From Lithospermum erythrorhizon (taxonomy: Eukaryota > Streptophyta > Magnoliopsida > Boraginales > Boraginaceae), in assembly GCA_019722365.1 (NCBI GenBank), contig JADFUC010000750.1, positions 1,178,001 through 1,242,000 of the forward strand: DNA of 64,000 bases, given 5' to 3'. The notes under the pieces are model-generated. The model saw only the letters and a list, made by a program, of their open reading frames with translations, did not search any database and was not told the DNA's origin. A program made the translations under genes and the position numbers. This document shows positions 13,641-26,310 of the stretch, piece by piece. Position 1 is the first letter of the stretch; every line of letters starts with the position of its first letter.

Positions 13641-14254
13641 TAGATGCCGCCAGGCTTCCATAGGTACTTGTTGCTTCTGATCAACTTGAAGAAACGTGGG
13701 AGTTTCCTTATAAATAGATCTCATTACCTTCTACGAGAAGACAATGAGGAGTCACGGATAAACAAAAATCTGAACGTATTTTTCAACCGTTGCCTTTGAC
13801 TACGTCCAGAGCTCGCATGATTCATCGATTTCTTTTACGTGTCTCTTTTATCCCACATCTTCCATTCCTATTTCGGTTGGAAGTGTTTGTATCATTTCCA
13901 CTTGAAATAGCAGGTGTCATGACAAACTTGTTCTCAGATCTCGGCTTGGGCCAAGACTTCAACAATTTTGTTGGTCTCAGCTCGATAGTCTATAAGCCCT
14001 TTGAATTTGAAGCATATCAACAAAAAGTAGCTACAATCCCTCTAGGACCGCTTTTTTGTTGGAATCCCAGATCTTGTAATATAAATGCACCCCCTTTGAA
14101 ATAATCGGTGTTAAGGTTTCCTTCCGTTCCATAGTTCATATAGTGAGTCTTAGCTTCTTAGAAGGTGATATTGTAAATGTGATAATTTGTTAAAAAGTCT
14201 TCCACCCCTCAGAGTATTTGTTAAACCCCGAGTTTAGCAATATTGCATTGCAAA
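13641..14254 (-). pseudogene. Copia pol linker, degraded
   Basis: Position between the integrase and RT remnants on the same strand suggests the linker of the same polyprotein. Only weak pieces are legible and all frames are broken. The plus-strand open frame at 13790-14104 (104 codons) is most likely an antisense shadow. Confidence 0.4.
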
Positions 14255-14465
14255 TCTGACGAGGACCTATTTTTCCTTTACATTAATCAAATTTTCTTGT
14301 GGAGAATGAGGCGTCCTTTGATGTATTATTCCGTATTGATCACAAATTTGATCAAACTCTTTGGAAAAATACTCACCATCTACATGACTTACAAGCATTT
14401 TAATCTTAGATTCTTTTGATTCTGCAATGGATTTACAAGTCTTTGAATTTCTCGGAATGTAAGAA
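14255..14465 (-). pseudogene. Copia integrase core remnant
   Basis: On the minus strand a nearly open frame reads KMLVSHVDGEYFSKEFDQIC, then DQYGIIHQRTPHSPQENLIN. This matches the Copia integrase segment usually seen as LRSDRGGEY...GI.HQ...PYTPQQNG, including the catalytic Asp and a TP-x-PQ-N block. It lies upstream of the RT remnant in the correct order for a Copia element. Confidence 0.75.
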
Positions 14466-15080
14466 TATTATTTTCAAATGTAATAATATTATTATTATTT
14501 CAAGCATTTAATTCTTCACCGATAATATGGTCATTAGTAGGATGTTTATTATCATATTAATATTGCAAAACCGTTACAATCGTTACAAATCTCTACATTA
14601 TTAGCTTTGATGGATAGTTAATATGAGAATTATGATGAAAGAGTTGAGTATACCACACTATATATATGCATCTTATTCTCCGTCAATAGGTATGTACAAA
14701 ATATTTATCAAATACATAACTAAAAGTTATGGAGCAAAGAGGAGAAATCTTTAACTGCCGATTGAAGTAGTTTTTAGGTGGGACAATCTCTTCGGTGATA
14801 TTTATTCACGTTGTGTTTGGAGGTATGTCAATACAATTATATTTTATTTTACATATATATGATGTTCATGTAATTCAGGATTTTAGGATTATGTCATGTT
14901 TAATTAATCATTTAACATGTGGTATGAGAGCCTAGGATTGCGAATGCATGATTATCTATATGAATATATTAAGAACGATATATTGATCCGATTATTATGG
15001 CTATGAATGTGTGCTGCTTCATGATTTTATTTTTTTAGCACTCATATTTGACCTGTCGTTACATAAGTAGCCCCCCTAAA
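14466..15080. other. AT-rich spacer, no gene seen
   Basis: Probably upstream retroelement sequence of the minus-strand Copia copy, but no gag frame is recognisable. Confidence 0.3.
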
Positions 15081-15084
15081 AAAA

Positions 15085-15180
15085 CCCCGTCCCGCTCTGT
15101 CGCGTGACCACTTAGCAGGCGCGCGCCTCGCCATGCTCCCGCCGAGCCTCCCGCCGCGCGATATCGATGCCAGTAATTTA
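15085..15180. other. GC-rich island inside retroelement debris
   Basis: About 95 bases with many CG dinucleotides (GCGCGCGCCTCGCCATGC, GCCTCCCGCCGCGCGATATC) stand out in AT-rich surroundings. They resemble in character the island at 9360-9530 and may derive from the leader of a Copia element. No open frame is associated. Confidence 0.35.
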
Positions 15181-15299
15181 TGTTTATATATTTTTTTTTA
15201 ATTTCTATTTGTATATATTTCATTTTTTTATGTAAATTTCAAAATTTTGATAAAATTAATTTTTATTTATTTATACTTCATTTTTATTTTATTTTATTT

Positions 15300-15930
15300 A
15301 GTGAAATGTATAGTTTCAAGTAGTATATATATGAAGGTTTAATTATAATTTTATTCTTGTTTGAATAAATAAATTGATTAAAGTTAGTTCAAATGCATAG
15401 TTCAACTTTCAATTACTAGTATATGAATTTTAAATGATAATTTTAGTAAATTGCATAGTTTCAAGTTGTAGTATGTGTTGATAATTTATGATTTGTTTGT
15501 TTTGTTGAGATTTTAGGTTGAATGTATTGTTTTGTTGAAATTACATGTTTAATTTATGATTTGTGTGATTAATTTTTGGATGTTATTTATTTGATTATTC
15601 ATTTTTGTATAAAAGTTTGTTCGTATATGATTGTTGGTCATTCTTTGTATAAAAGTTTGTTGGTTTATGATTATCTGATTTTTAGTAAATTACGTAGTTT
15701 GATACTAGTATATATGATTTATGTTTAGTAAGATTCATAGTTTCAAGTAGTATATGAATTTTAAATTATAACTTTATTGTTCTTTGAATAAATAAATTGA
15801 TCAAAGGTAGTTGAAATGCATAGTTTCAAGTATTAGTATATGAATTTTAAATTGATCTAAAGGTATAGTTGAAATGCATAGTTTCAAGTGCTAGTATGTA
15901 TATGATTTATGTTTCGGAATTGTTGGCTAT
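15300..15930 (+). repeat. imperfect tandem repeats with a GCATAGTTTCAAG core
   Basis: The core (A)TGCATAGTTTCAAGT followed by TAGTATATGAATTTTAAAT recurs at least five times with spacing of roughly 60-150 bases (for example at 15309, 15456, 15736, 15818 and 15877). Units containing TGAATAAATAAATTGAT also recur. The copies are diverged, suggesting an old minisatellite in retroelement debris. Confidence 0.6.
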
Positions 15931-15989
15931 GTTTGTTGGTATACTTGATGTTTAATTTATTTTGTATAATTCATGATTCATATTTTGTA

Positions 15990-18400
15990 GTAAGTAATTA
16001 TGAATCTAAATTGGATGGTTGTGATCGTTTGTCATAAGAATATGAAAATGGTGTGAGAAGAGTTTGTGAGTTGCTTTCTACAATAAATGTCGAGGATAGA
16101 AAGGATTCATTACGTATCTTGTTGAGGGTATTTAAATCGTATGCAGTGGGTAGAGGATGGCTTCGGAAGAGAATTTGATATGTAATGGCATAAATAAAGC
16201 TACATTTGTTGGAGAAAAATCGCCCGGTGAGATGAAAGTTGATTACATGTCCGCTCGGTTTAAGTTTGATAGTAGACACGAGGAGAGTGTGAATGTGGCG
16301 TAAGGGATAATGTAGAAAGAAATATCAAAAGGTATTAGAGGAAGATTTGATTGATGCGTCTTGAATTATTAGAGGTTAAAGATGATCTTGAAGAAACAAT
16401 TGTGAGATGGATGCGAGTTTATCAAATTAGATCGTTATATTTGTACAATTTAAAAGCCAAACATGGGATGGGTGATTAAGTGTTTTGTTGGTAGGGTTAA
16501 AAAGAATTGTTGTGCGATGATAATGTGTTTGCCTCCCGAAGAAACTTATGATGCAACCGAGTGCTCAATTCAATTGGTTTGAAATGTCACGAGAGGATGC
16601 GTGCATGTGTGAGCGATTGCATATTATTTCGAAAGGAATATGCATCTCATTGAAAGAATATCCAGTATAATGCTCCTGAGTAAGCCCAAGAAGAGAGAAT
16701 ACTGCCGAGTTAAAGTGATATATTATTTTTCCCACTTATACTGGAGCTTCGAGGCGTATGTATCGAAATGCAGTTATGCGAGAAAGGTAACATGGCATTT
16801 ATTGAAAGGATAAGATGGAAAGCAGGCATCACGAGGATCTTGGCGTCGATGGAAGAATTTTGATCTTAAGTACCGGAGATTTGCGGCGGAACCTAGAAAC
16901 TTCACCGGTTTGTATTGTCATGAAATGGGGAGATAGAATTCTCATGGAATTGAGGAAGTACCCTCTCATAGTACATGACGATAGTTTTTGGCAATGTATA
17001 GGAATTTACCACACTTGACATCATGGGAAAGTAGAAAATATTTGATGTTGTTTATGCTGATATCTAGACTGTATTTGTAGTAGTATTGATGTATACTTGC
17101 TACCTTTGAGGTGAGGGATTTGAAGTTGTTGTGGGAGAAAGAGTGTAAGTGCATATGATGGGTTAGAAAAGCCGAACTTCAATTTGAGAGTTATGTTGTT
17201 GGAGCAGTGAATGACTTTCACATGAAAATTTATACGGATATGGTAAAATGACAATCTCATTTTGAATGTGAAGATCAAGCGCCTTTGTTGATTAGAGACA
17301 TAGTAAAAAGAGGGTTTACATGGGGCATGGTAAGGTTTCACACCTACCGAATAGAGAATAATGGATAATAAGAGGCGGCTGTGTTTGAGGGAAAATGTGA
17401 AAATCGTGGACCTCACTCTATTTTAGCAGACGAGGTATTTGACAAGGTGAAGAACTTTCAAATTCCGTTGGGGAAGGAAATTCTAAGTCGGTGCTATTTA
17501 TGGGTTTTAAGAAGTGCTCAATTTTTTGGGAGTTGACTTGGAAGGATTTGAAATTTGTCAGAGGGCATTCATGAACCTTATGCGTCAAAGAGAAAATGTC
17601 AGCGAAAGTTCGGAGTATCCTCGTTATTATTAGGTACAAAGGTAAAACAAAGATACAAAAATTCGAGGAAGGACTTGATCTGATGAGGCAGAAAGTGGGG
17701 CAGTAAAAGATGGATGCAAAAACATATTAGCCCCAGAATTTGTGAGTGATGCTTAGTAAGAAGAGAAAAAAGTTTTATGTCATTTCTGAGATGGTTCAGG
17801 GTTCACGAGGGTTGTGCATCGAACATCGGAGAAGTACAGTTTAGTTAAAAGATTCAAAAGATAGAAAGTATTGAAGTCACGTAATGATTGTCATATCCTC
17901 ATGGAAAATTTGATTCCGGTGAAGTATACAGGTCTATTCTAATTTCTACCTAAGGAAGTGCGATGTAACAATTACAAAGTTATGTTTATTCTTGAAGACT
18001 ATTTGTAGCAAGATGATTGATGCGATAAATTACGATTTACCAATTTAAAATTGTTGAGATCCCTTTGTGACTGCTTATTTGGAAATGTATTTTTCACCAT
18101 CTTTCTTTGATATTATTATGGTGCACTTGGCCAGTTCGTTAGTTGAGGAGATGCAAGGTGTGGGCCATTGACCTGGTGGATGCCTTTGAAAGGTATGTGA
18201 AAGTTTTGAAGAGATATGTCAAAAGCAGAAGTCGACCATAGGATTGTCATTGAGAGGTGCTTAATGGAAGAAGGCTGTGGAGATTTTGAGTATATGTCAA
18301 ATTTAGAGAACATAGGTCTTCCGATCTGCGTCGTCTTGTCGACTTAGAGAGAGCGACGAAGTGATTTCTAAGTTAATCAGCAGAGAACCTTCAAAGCAGC
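15990..18400 (+). pseudogene. degenerate Ty3/gypsy-like polyprotein tract
   Basis: This tract has protein-like codon texture on the plus strand in shifting frames but no frame longer than about 70 codons. The best recognisable piece is near 17550-17630, CQRAFMNLMRQRENVSESSE then YPRY, which fits the start of a gypsy RNase H/connection region (usually CQ.AF..LK..L..APVL..P). The rest cannot be placed with confidence. Stops and frameshifts are frequent, so the copy is dead. A GC-richer patch at 18400-18500 ends the block. Confidence 0.35.
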
Positions 18401-18499
18401 CCTCTCCCGGTCTTTCACCAAAGCGTTCGTAGGCGCCGCTCTAAATGTTTAGAGGCGTTCGGCGTCGGCGTCTGAGATTAAAATACTTAGGCGGTGCCT

Positions 18500-19950
18500 A
18501 TTATGCGCTTTTTGTGCTTTTTTATAGTAATGTCTTTGACGAAAAGTATGGATCTTACATCTGAGTGCTTACATCTTCATAATTAAGGCTTTATTATGAA
18601 TGACTGAAAGTATATCGGTGCACATAAATCAATTTATTAGCATTAATCGATAATTCTTCAATGACAATACGGAAAGAAAGATTCACCATCAACTTTCTCC
18701 ATGAAAATGACAAACTTAGACATATGACTCTTATGTCAGCAGATTTTATTTGACACACAGATCTACAAATATGGATGGCTGGTACTGCGTTATTGTCAAG
18801 AATGATGAAGTTGAATTAAAGTGAAGGTGATTGAAAAGCTTCCGAATATTATTATTGGCTCGGCGATAAGTGGCGGTCTGCATAATAAAAGCTATAGTAC
18901 ATGTCAAGTACCATGTTGCATCAAGATTGTCTGTCATTGTTGGTCCACTCTTAGTATGGTGATGAATGATCAATGGCAAGTATCCAACTATGTAATACCA
19001 AAATAATCATGTATATTAAAAGTTCCATTACAACACAACAGGTCTCAATATAATGTCTCCGAAAAAACTTCAGACTTAAGTTAGTTTAAGGGGGGCATAT
19101 TAATAAGTTCCGTTATTGTGTCAAAATAGATAAAAATAACAAAAATGTGAAGTGTCATAATGAAATAATAAAGAGTATAAATCATTATCCTTAATCATTT
19201 ATAGATTCATATATACAGTTTGGAAAGCAGAAGTAATTAATACGTGTCCATTATAACTATTAAAGCGAACATATTCGTATTGTATGGAACAAATCTACAA
19301 CAATTTCATTATTGAAACAAAATTTTCATCTAATAACATTTGATGGAATCATATTAACAACTACATATCTATATCCAAGACACAAATTTACTTGGAACTC
19401 GAAAGAATGTCCAGAAGGAGTTATTAATCAAACATAATAACGTATACATATAATTTGTACGTTTTTCAAAGACAAAGGAACAGGAAAACATATAGTTCTA
19501 TGAGCTTTCAGATTTACTGACAGCCCAAGACTCAAAAGCCATTTGCCATCTAAAATGTTAGTTGGTGCACTTCAACCTCCATAAAAAATTGTTCTATACA
19601 GCTTATATGAAATTAAATGAAGAAGTAGATAAGAGTTATAAAGTGGTCGAGTCAGGATTTAGATGAAAATGAACCTCTATAATGATTTAAATGAAACAAT
19701 GACATTAATATTAAAACAGTAGGATAATTAGTACAAACGTGTTTTCAGAGCCATAAATCGACTATAATGTAAATTGTTATTATCTTAAAAAAAGTTCTAC
19801 AATCATTTAGGGGTGGAGGAAGTGGTAATACTAATAATAATAATACAAGAAGGTGTTACGTATAGTCATTATCAAACATAACTTAGGGAGCCAGGTCGTC
19901 TTCAAAGAGTGAAGGAAATAGCCAAAATCAATGCACAAATAGGATCTGTT
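18500..19950. other. intergenic, retroelement debris fading to AT-rich sequence
   Basis: A plus-strand frame at 18821-19006 and its antisense partner have no family match. Nothing else is supported. Confidence 0.3.
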
Positions 19951-19959
19951 TTGCCTTCA

Positions 19960-20066
19960 ACAATATATTGATCATCATCACATTGGAGAATGATGTCAAC
20001 AATTAAAGAGACAATATATTGATCATTATCATCACATAGGAGAATGATGTCAACAATTAAAGAGAC
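19960..20066 (+). repeat. tandem duplication, two units of about 51-56 bp
   Basis: Two copies of a unit beginning CAATATATTGATCAT and ending TGTCAACAATTAAAGAGA lie head to tail. The second copy has a small ATC-type insertion. The duplication is seen directly. Confidence 0.85.
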
Positions 20067-20261
20067 ATTCATATCTTTCAGAACAGTTCTCCTACCTATT
20101 AAATGCATTGATTGATTGCTTAATTCCCTAAGTTTAACGGGTTTTTTATCGACATATTTATAGAAACAAAATAGATACTTTAATTAAAATAAAACTAGAG
20201 TCCGTATGGTAATAATACAAATAAATACACATATCATTATTGAGTTATTTGAGTAGCTAGA

Positions 20262-20602
20262 TAATTGACGATTTGGTTCTAAATAGTGGAACGAAGTTGT
20301 ACTTTAGTTTCAGATAGTTACATTGTTACAGATTAGTCTCAAAAGTGACACAAATATTACAGTATGATCCCTTAAAGTGTCAAATATTGCAGGTGTTGCA
20401 GTATGGTCCCTTAAAGTGACAAATGTTGCAGTATGGTCCCCGAAAAAATAGGGTCGAATGTGCAACATTTGTCACTTAGGAGACCATACAACAATACTTG
20501 TACCACTTTCAAGCACTAATCTACAACAATATAATTATTTAATATTAAAGTACAACTTAATTTCACTGTCTGGACCAAATCAATAATTAACTCCAATTAT
20601 TG
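20262..20602. mobile_element. fold-back (MITE-like) element with ~130-bp inverted arms
   Basis: The left arm starts AATTGACGATTTGGTTCTAA and the right arm ends CTGGACCAAATCAATAATT; they are imperfect reverse complements over about 130 bp. Within the arms the motif CAGTATGGTCCCTTAAAGTG is repeated, once as a tandem partial copy, and reappears inverted as CACTTAGGAGACCATAC. There is no open frame. The structure is that of a non-autonomous fold-back DNA transposon. A short AATT-type flank may be a target duplication, but it is too simple to be sure. Confidence 0.7.
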
Positions 20603-23520
20603 AACCCAATATATAATGCTTACCTGATACTCCCATATAGTTTGAGATAATGGAAGTATAATACTATGGATTCAAAACAACCATTATCACCTGATGAATA
20701 TGTTGTCCACAAGTTGAGGGTAATAAGAAAGAGCCATTTATTGCTGATGCAGCATCATCAAGATTCTCAACTTCAAACAACCATGGCAATAAAAACATTA
20801 AAGAGTGAGTATTCAAATTAATGACGAGTAATTAGATCATAATTAATTCATCACTCAAGCTCTTCATTGCCATTTTCTTGTGCATGTGAATCTTGAAGAT
20901 GCTACACCTGCAAACAACGGCTATTGAATTGATTGGTTCCATCGTTCTTCTTCTCATAACAAAATCATGAAACTCAAAATGGCCGGTAAACTTTATAAAT
21001 AATGTAACATTACAAATATATTTTTATTAACTAAATAAACGGCTTTTCTGGATTTATCTGACGGTTTTAGACTTCGAGTTAGTTTGAGAAGAGGGGAAAA
21101 AATTGGTTTAAGCGTTATAGAAAGATGAGGTGAAGCCTGAAGTGGCCTTCAGCTGATGGGCAATAATATTGAAAACGATGACCTTCCATATATAGGCCAT
21201 CAAGATGCAAGAACAACTAATAGTAAATCTACTTTTCATTGGAAAAACAAAAAAACCCTATTGAGTATAATAACATTATAAACCTCACGAAATTTTTTCG
21301 ATGTATAAATGTATAATACCGTCTGAACAAGAAAAATACTATATTTGAATAGTATAGTAAAAATAATAAAGATACTCTTTATCTGTGTATCATCACTAGC
21401 TAGACGACTGAACATCTATATTCCTTGATAATATATATATATATATATAATAAATTTATATATATATATAAATCTGACCAAATAAATGTAGAGCTTGGAA
21501 TGTACAAAAATAGAAGTAAATGACAAATAGTCACTGATCTTATTATATAATCCGTTTGACCCTTTCAGATCCAATGATAAATCAAATAAAAAAAAATACA
21601 AGAAAAAATTCAAAGAAAATCATAAATGGAAGACCAATAAGCCTTAGATCTATATCTATAAGAAAATATATATATACTAATTCATCAATATTGCAGAGAA
21701 AAGATCAGATGATGAATGAAAAAAGGTGTGGAATAGAGCTAGAGCTTACATACAGAACAATTGGAGAAAGTCGTGTTGAGAATGAAGTCTTCTCTGTACA
21801 GATTTATACAAATACATGATGCTATGTGGTTTATGGGGTGCCAACTACTTTAGGGTTCTTTTTATTTTTGCCCTCCCATTAATAATTTTTTTTCATTGGT
21901 TGGTGCTCAGTTGGAGCCTTGGAGGTAGAGTAGAACCTGAAGTGCAGTTTAATGAATAATGTATTATTACCGTCATACCAATCAAACCCTTTACAATATT
22001 TTTTTTTAATTTACTCACGATTTAAATCGTATGTCGCACACTGGATCAAGACCATAATATAATCCAACTTCGATACAACTCCTTGTATATGAATACAACA
22101 TAAGTAATACGGAGTACTTTATAGATATTTGTATAATCAACCTCGTCTCAACACTCCAATAATATACTATATACATACATGAATTTATACTAATCAACTT
22201 ATTAAAACTATACCCAATTTAATTTTCATATTATCTACTAATTGAAAATTCGAACATCAAGTTTATTTTTATATATACAACCTTATTATATATATATATA
22301 TATTACAACCTTATTATATATAATATACATATTAATAAAACTATGTTATATATAAGGAGTATAAATTATTAATGATATACCATTAAACTTAAAAATAAAA
22401 AAACAAGTTATTTAGATATTTCAATTTTCCATCATTTAGTTCATTGATTGCTACTCATACTTGATATGTTAGAATTTGAGTCTTTACAATTACATAGTGG
22501 ATATTAGACTTTTAAAATAAAATAAAAAGTTAATCCTTATCTTTCTCTTGGATTATTGCCAAGGAGTACCATGTTGTAACTAAATAATTAGTGCGAAAAC
22601 ATAAGTAACTCGAAAGTAATCTGGTTAGATTCCTTTGGCAGACATGAAGAAGTGCAGGTATCATCAGGACTCCCTCTACCTGAGGAACGACCCATATGTC
22701 CGTACATTTCTTCCGTGGCTCCTGTCTGGTATCCTATTATTGTGTTTTCTTTATTTTTTCATCTATTCTAGTTCTCCCTAAATATCAATTTAATTGAAAA
22801 TTTTCTTATTTCATTATAATTATAATTGATCGTTTAATTTATCAATACAATTTTTTGCACATAAGTTACAAAAATTCTTTTTTATTTTCTAATATTCTTA
22901 TTTTTATTGATTTTCAATTTTCCTTTAAATAGTAAGCCGATTATTATCTTATAAAAATCTTTTTGAGGCTGAGAGGATGTTCAAAGAAGCGAATTGATTA
23001 CTATGTAATAATTAGGCCACATAAATCATAATTCGAACTAATATGTGTAGTAATTGCACAAAATAATCCATGAATTCAACTAAATAAATAAAATCCCAAC
23101 TTAATCCCCAAAATTTATATTGGTGTACGAAGATTGAATCCTTAAAATATACATACCAAGCAACGAGGACCGTGTGTCCACATTATGTTACTGCATATAC
23201 CATCTCTACAATTTTTATGTGACTGCAAGAATATCAAAGCAACTCGAAAACTAAATGTCTGACTTTTATCAAACTTTACTTATTATTTAGATAATTATTT
23301 CCGGACCTGCTGAGCCCAAAACTCTTATTCCAATCCTCGGATGTACGGAGTTTAATCTACACGTCATCGGTAAATTTTCCTCTCTTTTGTTTGAGGGCAC
23401 AACATATAAATTTGGCAGATAACGAAATGGTATTACTACTAACTTAAGGAAATTTGTTCACTAAAACTATCATCACAAAAGGATCAGGTATGCTAATATA
23501 GCCATCATAGTTATACATTA
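20603..23520. other. intergenic, AT-rich, no gene recognised
   Basis: This contains AT dinucleotide runs (21430-21470 and 22285-22325) and a short GC-richer patch at 22635-22735 (CAGGTATCATCAGGACTCCC, CTGAGGAACGACCCATATG) that looks unlike its flanks but could not be matched to a gene. Open frames here are short and unconvincing. Confidence 0.45.
21430..21472. repeat. (AT)n microsatellite
   Basis: Two adjoining TATATA runs separated by AATAAATT are seen directly. Confidence 0.9.
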
Positions 23521-23527
23521 TGCAGGC

Positions 23528-24254
23528 TTAGTTGCTACTTCCCCTGTAAACTGGTTTATAAAGCACAACAGTAACATACTTAGAGCGGAAACGGTTAGTA
23601 AGACCAAGAACCACAACTGATCGGGAGGTTCCTTGGTTTTCATAGTAAAGGTGGTTTAGCGTGCAGTTCTGCGGTTGAGGAAGTGATGTAGATGTGTCGC
23701 CTCTTGCTGGGTAGTCTAACACTGTTTGTCTTAGATGTGGTGGAACTTCGGGTGGTTCACGGCCATCCTGTTCTGTCAATGGGTAAATATTGTTGTAACT
23801 TGAATCAGGTGATCTTGGAACTTCAAATCCGGCAACAGTGGGTGAATCCTGCACAACAAGTATGTGATGAAAAGTTCAATACTACCTCCATACCTAAAGA
23901 TCATCCAGTTTGTTTTTCAATACTCAAAATCAACAAACTTTGAGGTATGTATAGACACACATACCTTTGATTTCAAAAAATTATCATTTTCATGATAAGG
24001 TGTTAGAAAATACTATTTTTTATTTTTTTTTATTTTTTGTAAATTAACGATGAAGAAAATACTATTTTTTATATGTATATTATCAAAATATTAAACAATT
24101 TGTACAAAAAATATTTGAGTTTCAAAATTTAAAAAGTCAAACATCAAATTTAAAACTTGACATTCTTTTAGGGATGGAGGGAGTATAACTTAATCAAGTG
24201 CTCAACACTACCAATTTAACCTACCGTGGCGTGATCATGGGGGTGGTGGTTCAT
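23528..24254 (-). CDS. KINB3: SnRK1 regulatory subunit beta-3 (plant-specific, ASC domain only)
   Basis: This encodes a beta subunit that bridges the SnRK1 kinase (alpha) and the gamma/beta-gamma subunit in energy signalling. Two coding exons are supported: 24254-24225 (start MNHHPHDHAT) and 23848-23528, joined by a GT-AG intron, giving 116 residues. Visible family blocks are TVAGFEVPRSPDSSYNN, EPPEVPPHLRQT, LPQPQNCTLNHLYYENQ, SRSVVVLGLTNRFRSKYVTV and VLYKPV, which make up the C-terminal ASC (AMPKBI) interaction domain. The glycogen-binding CBM48 domain and N-myristoylation site of beta1/beta2 are absent, and the length fits beta3 proteins (about 115-120 residues). An acceptor at 24291 (TTTCTACAG) shows that the first coding exon begins in the 5' UTR, with a 5'-UTR intron to 25903. 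The ASC region has no intron here. Stop is TAA at 23528-23530. Confidence 0.93.
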
Positions 24255-25903
24255 TGTGCAACTGGTCTTTCGATGAGGTGGAATATCTGGCTGTAGAAAG
24301 AATATATCTTTTTAGTGGTGCAGTAATAGTTGAAAATCATAATACAGTGATGACAGAATAGCAATAAGTTTATATAAGAAAACAAAATAGCCATTCTTGA
24401 TTAATGGTTCAAGACATGTATCGGCACATTGTTGGAAGGAAAAGAGTGAAAGACATGACGAAAGTAAAATTCAATTCTGAGAACAAACGCAAACATGTTT
24501 GAAAGAAGATTGTATTCATAAGATACTGAGAGAAAGTAAGATATTAAGAGATGATCACATGGATAATTCTACAATGGTAGAATTGTCTATCATATAATTC
24601 TATCATCTCATTGACAAGTCAGTTACCCTGGTCCAAATGAAATAGGAAGCTGTTACATCTCCATCAAAGCTTTCCCAGTGCAAGGTTTTACCGTCCTTGT
24701 TCCATGATCAATAGCAATTTATAGTGCACACTGATGTTTGACGGGCGACTTGCAGAACATAGGTGTTCTTTTAACAAGCTTTACTAATTGACATATATAC
24801 ATATATATCATCAAATTACTAACAATCAGATCACATCAACCCCATATGCTCCGTAAGACTGGACCTTGCACACGATTGAGATAATTATCGTTCATTCATT
24901 TGTCATCTTATTCTAAACAACTTACTCAAAGAAGGAATAAGAGGTAAAAGGAAGTGAGAGCAAAGCTTAAACCAACTGTATAGAAAGAAGAGTTATATGC
25001 ATGCTTATTTTGTAAAGTCCGACAAATTTATGGAGAACCTAAAGGTTACAGAATACAGACTCAAATGTGCAAAAAATGTTGTCCACGAACTCCAGCTTCC
25101 AAGTTAGGAAATAAAGAGGTGGTAATGTGGTATCTAAAACAGAGTTCACAAAATCTAACATGGACATCTATAAACATTCAACAGCACAAGGATCATGCTG
25201 CTAAAGAAGACAACAGTTCACTCTGCACGACTACACATACTAGATATGCTGGCACACTCAATAACAATACATGGAGTAGAGGAATCCATTTACTGAAAGA
25301 CGTTGTCATGTTGTCTCTATTTCATGATGCATGACAAACCTTAAAGTTTCACGAGGATCGTTTATTATGCTTTGTTCCAACCATACACATTGCTTCTTTC
25401 AGATACATGTTCAAATAGAAAACTTCGCCAACGATCTTGATCTACGCCATTGTGAACAATAATGTATATATATTTCTAAACATATAATTAGGTAACTTCT
25501 TCTTCTGCTGTGTAATTAATCTCGCCCATTCAATTCGAGCAATTAATTCAACTAGAACAACTACATTAAAGCCCAAAACTTATCAATCTTGCACATGCTT
25601 ACTAAGTACAAATTGCAGCTTTAATTATCACTTACATATCTCACAAAGCAAACAACACCAATCAATCACATTGCACTTTCTCAAGTACCACACATCAAAT
25701 GTACAACAAATCAAGAATATGTCAATTGTAAACTGCAATGTATGAATCAAGATTCAATCTTTAAGTTAAAATAGAGTTAACAAAGTCAACCCAATCAAGA
25801 TTGAATTTTCAACATCAAAACATATCAACAAATTTCTACAAAATCAGACAATCAAAACATAATAAAAAAATCAAAATTAACAAGCCAATTTAAGTTAATT
25901 TAC

Positions 25904-26310
25904 CTTGAAAAATCAAATCAATTTACCCAGAAGAAGATAACTTAATTCCTTTAAATTTTAATATTTAAATGGTGAAGTGAATAAAAACAATTAAAGTCAA
26001 ATAAAGTTGACTTTAATGATTATTTTTAAGTTAGCGATGAGCATTACAACAAATAACGAATACAGAAATTCATAATTAATATAATATTTAGAGTAAATAT
26101 TCTAAAGAAAGTATGAAATAATCCAGCAAGGGTTGAATCGGACCTTCTAGTGAAGATCGGTTAAAGTTGACTTTAATTTGAAACAATTATTTGCAGTTAA
26201 TAATAATGTAAGAAAAAATAAACAACTGAAAAAACGAACCTTTGTGAGGAAGAAGCTGACGGACCTTTGCCTTAACGGTTTATGTTAGTTGATGATGATT
26301 TAGGGTTTTT
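25904..26310 (-). promoter_or_regulatory. KINB3 untranslated leader exon and proximal promoter
   Basis: A GT donor at 25903-25902 (TTTTCAAG then GTAAATTA) pairs with the acceptor at 24291, predicting a 1.6-kb 5'-UTR intron. The region upstream contains TGATTTAGGGTTT read on the plus strand, that is AAACCCTAAATCA on the gene strand, a telo-box common in leaders of plant growth and translation genes. The leader resembles that of MED19 (33477-33740). Transcription start is inferred, not seen. Confidence 0.5.

Noticed and set aside
13790..14104. 104-codon plus-strand frame
   Set aside because: Antisense to the degraded Copia pol linker; no recognisable domain.
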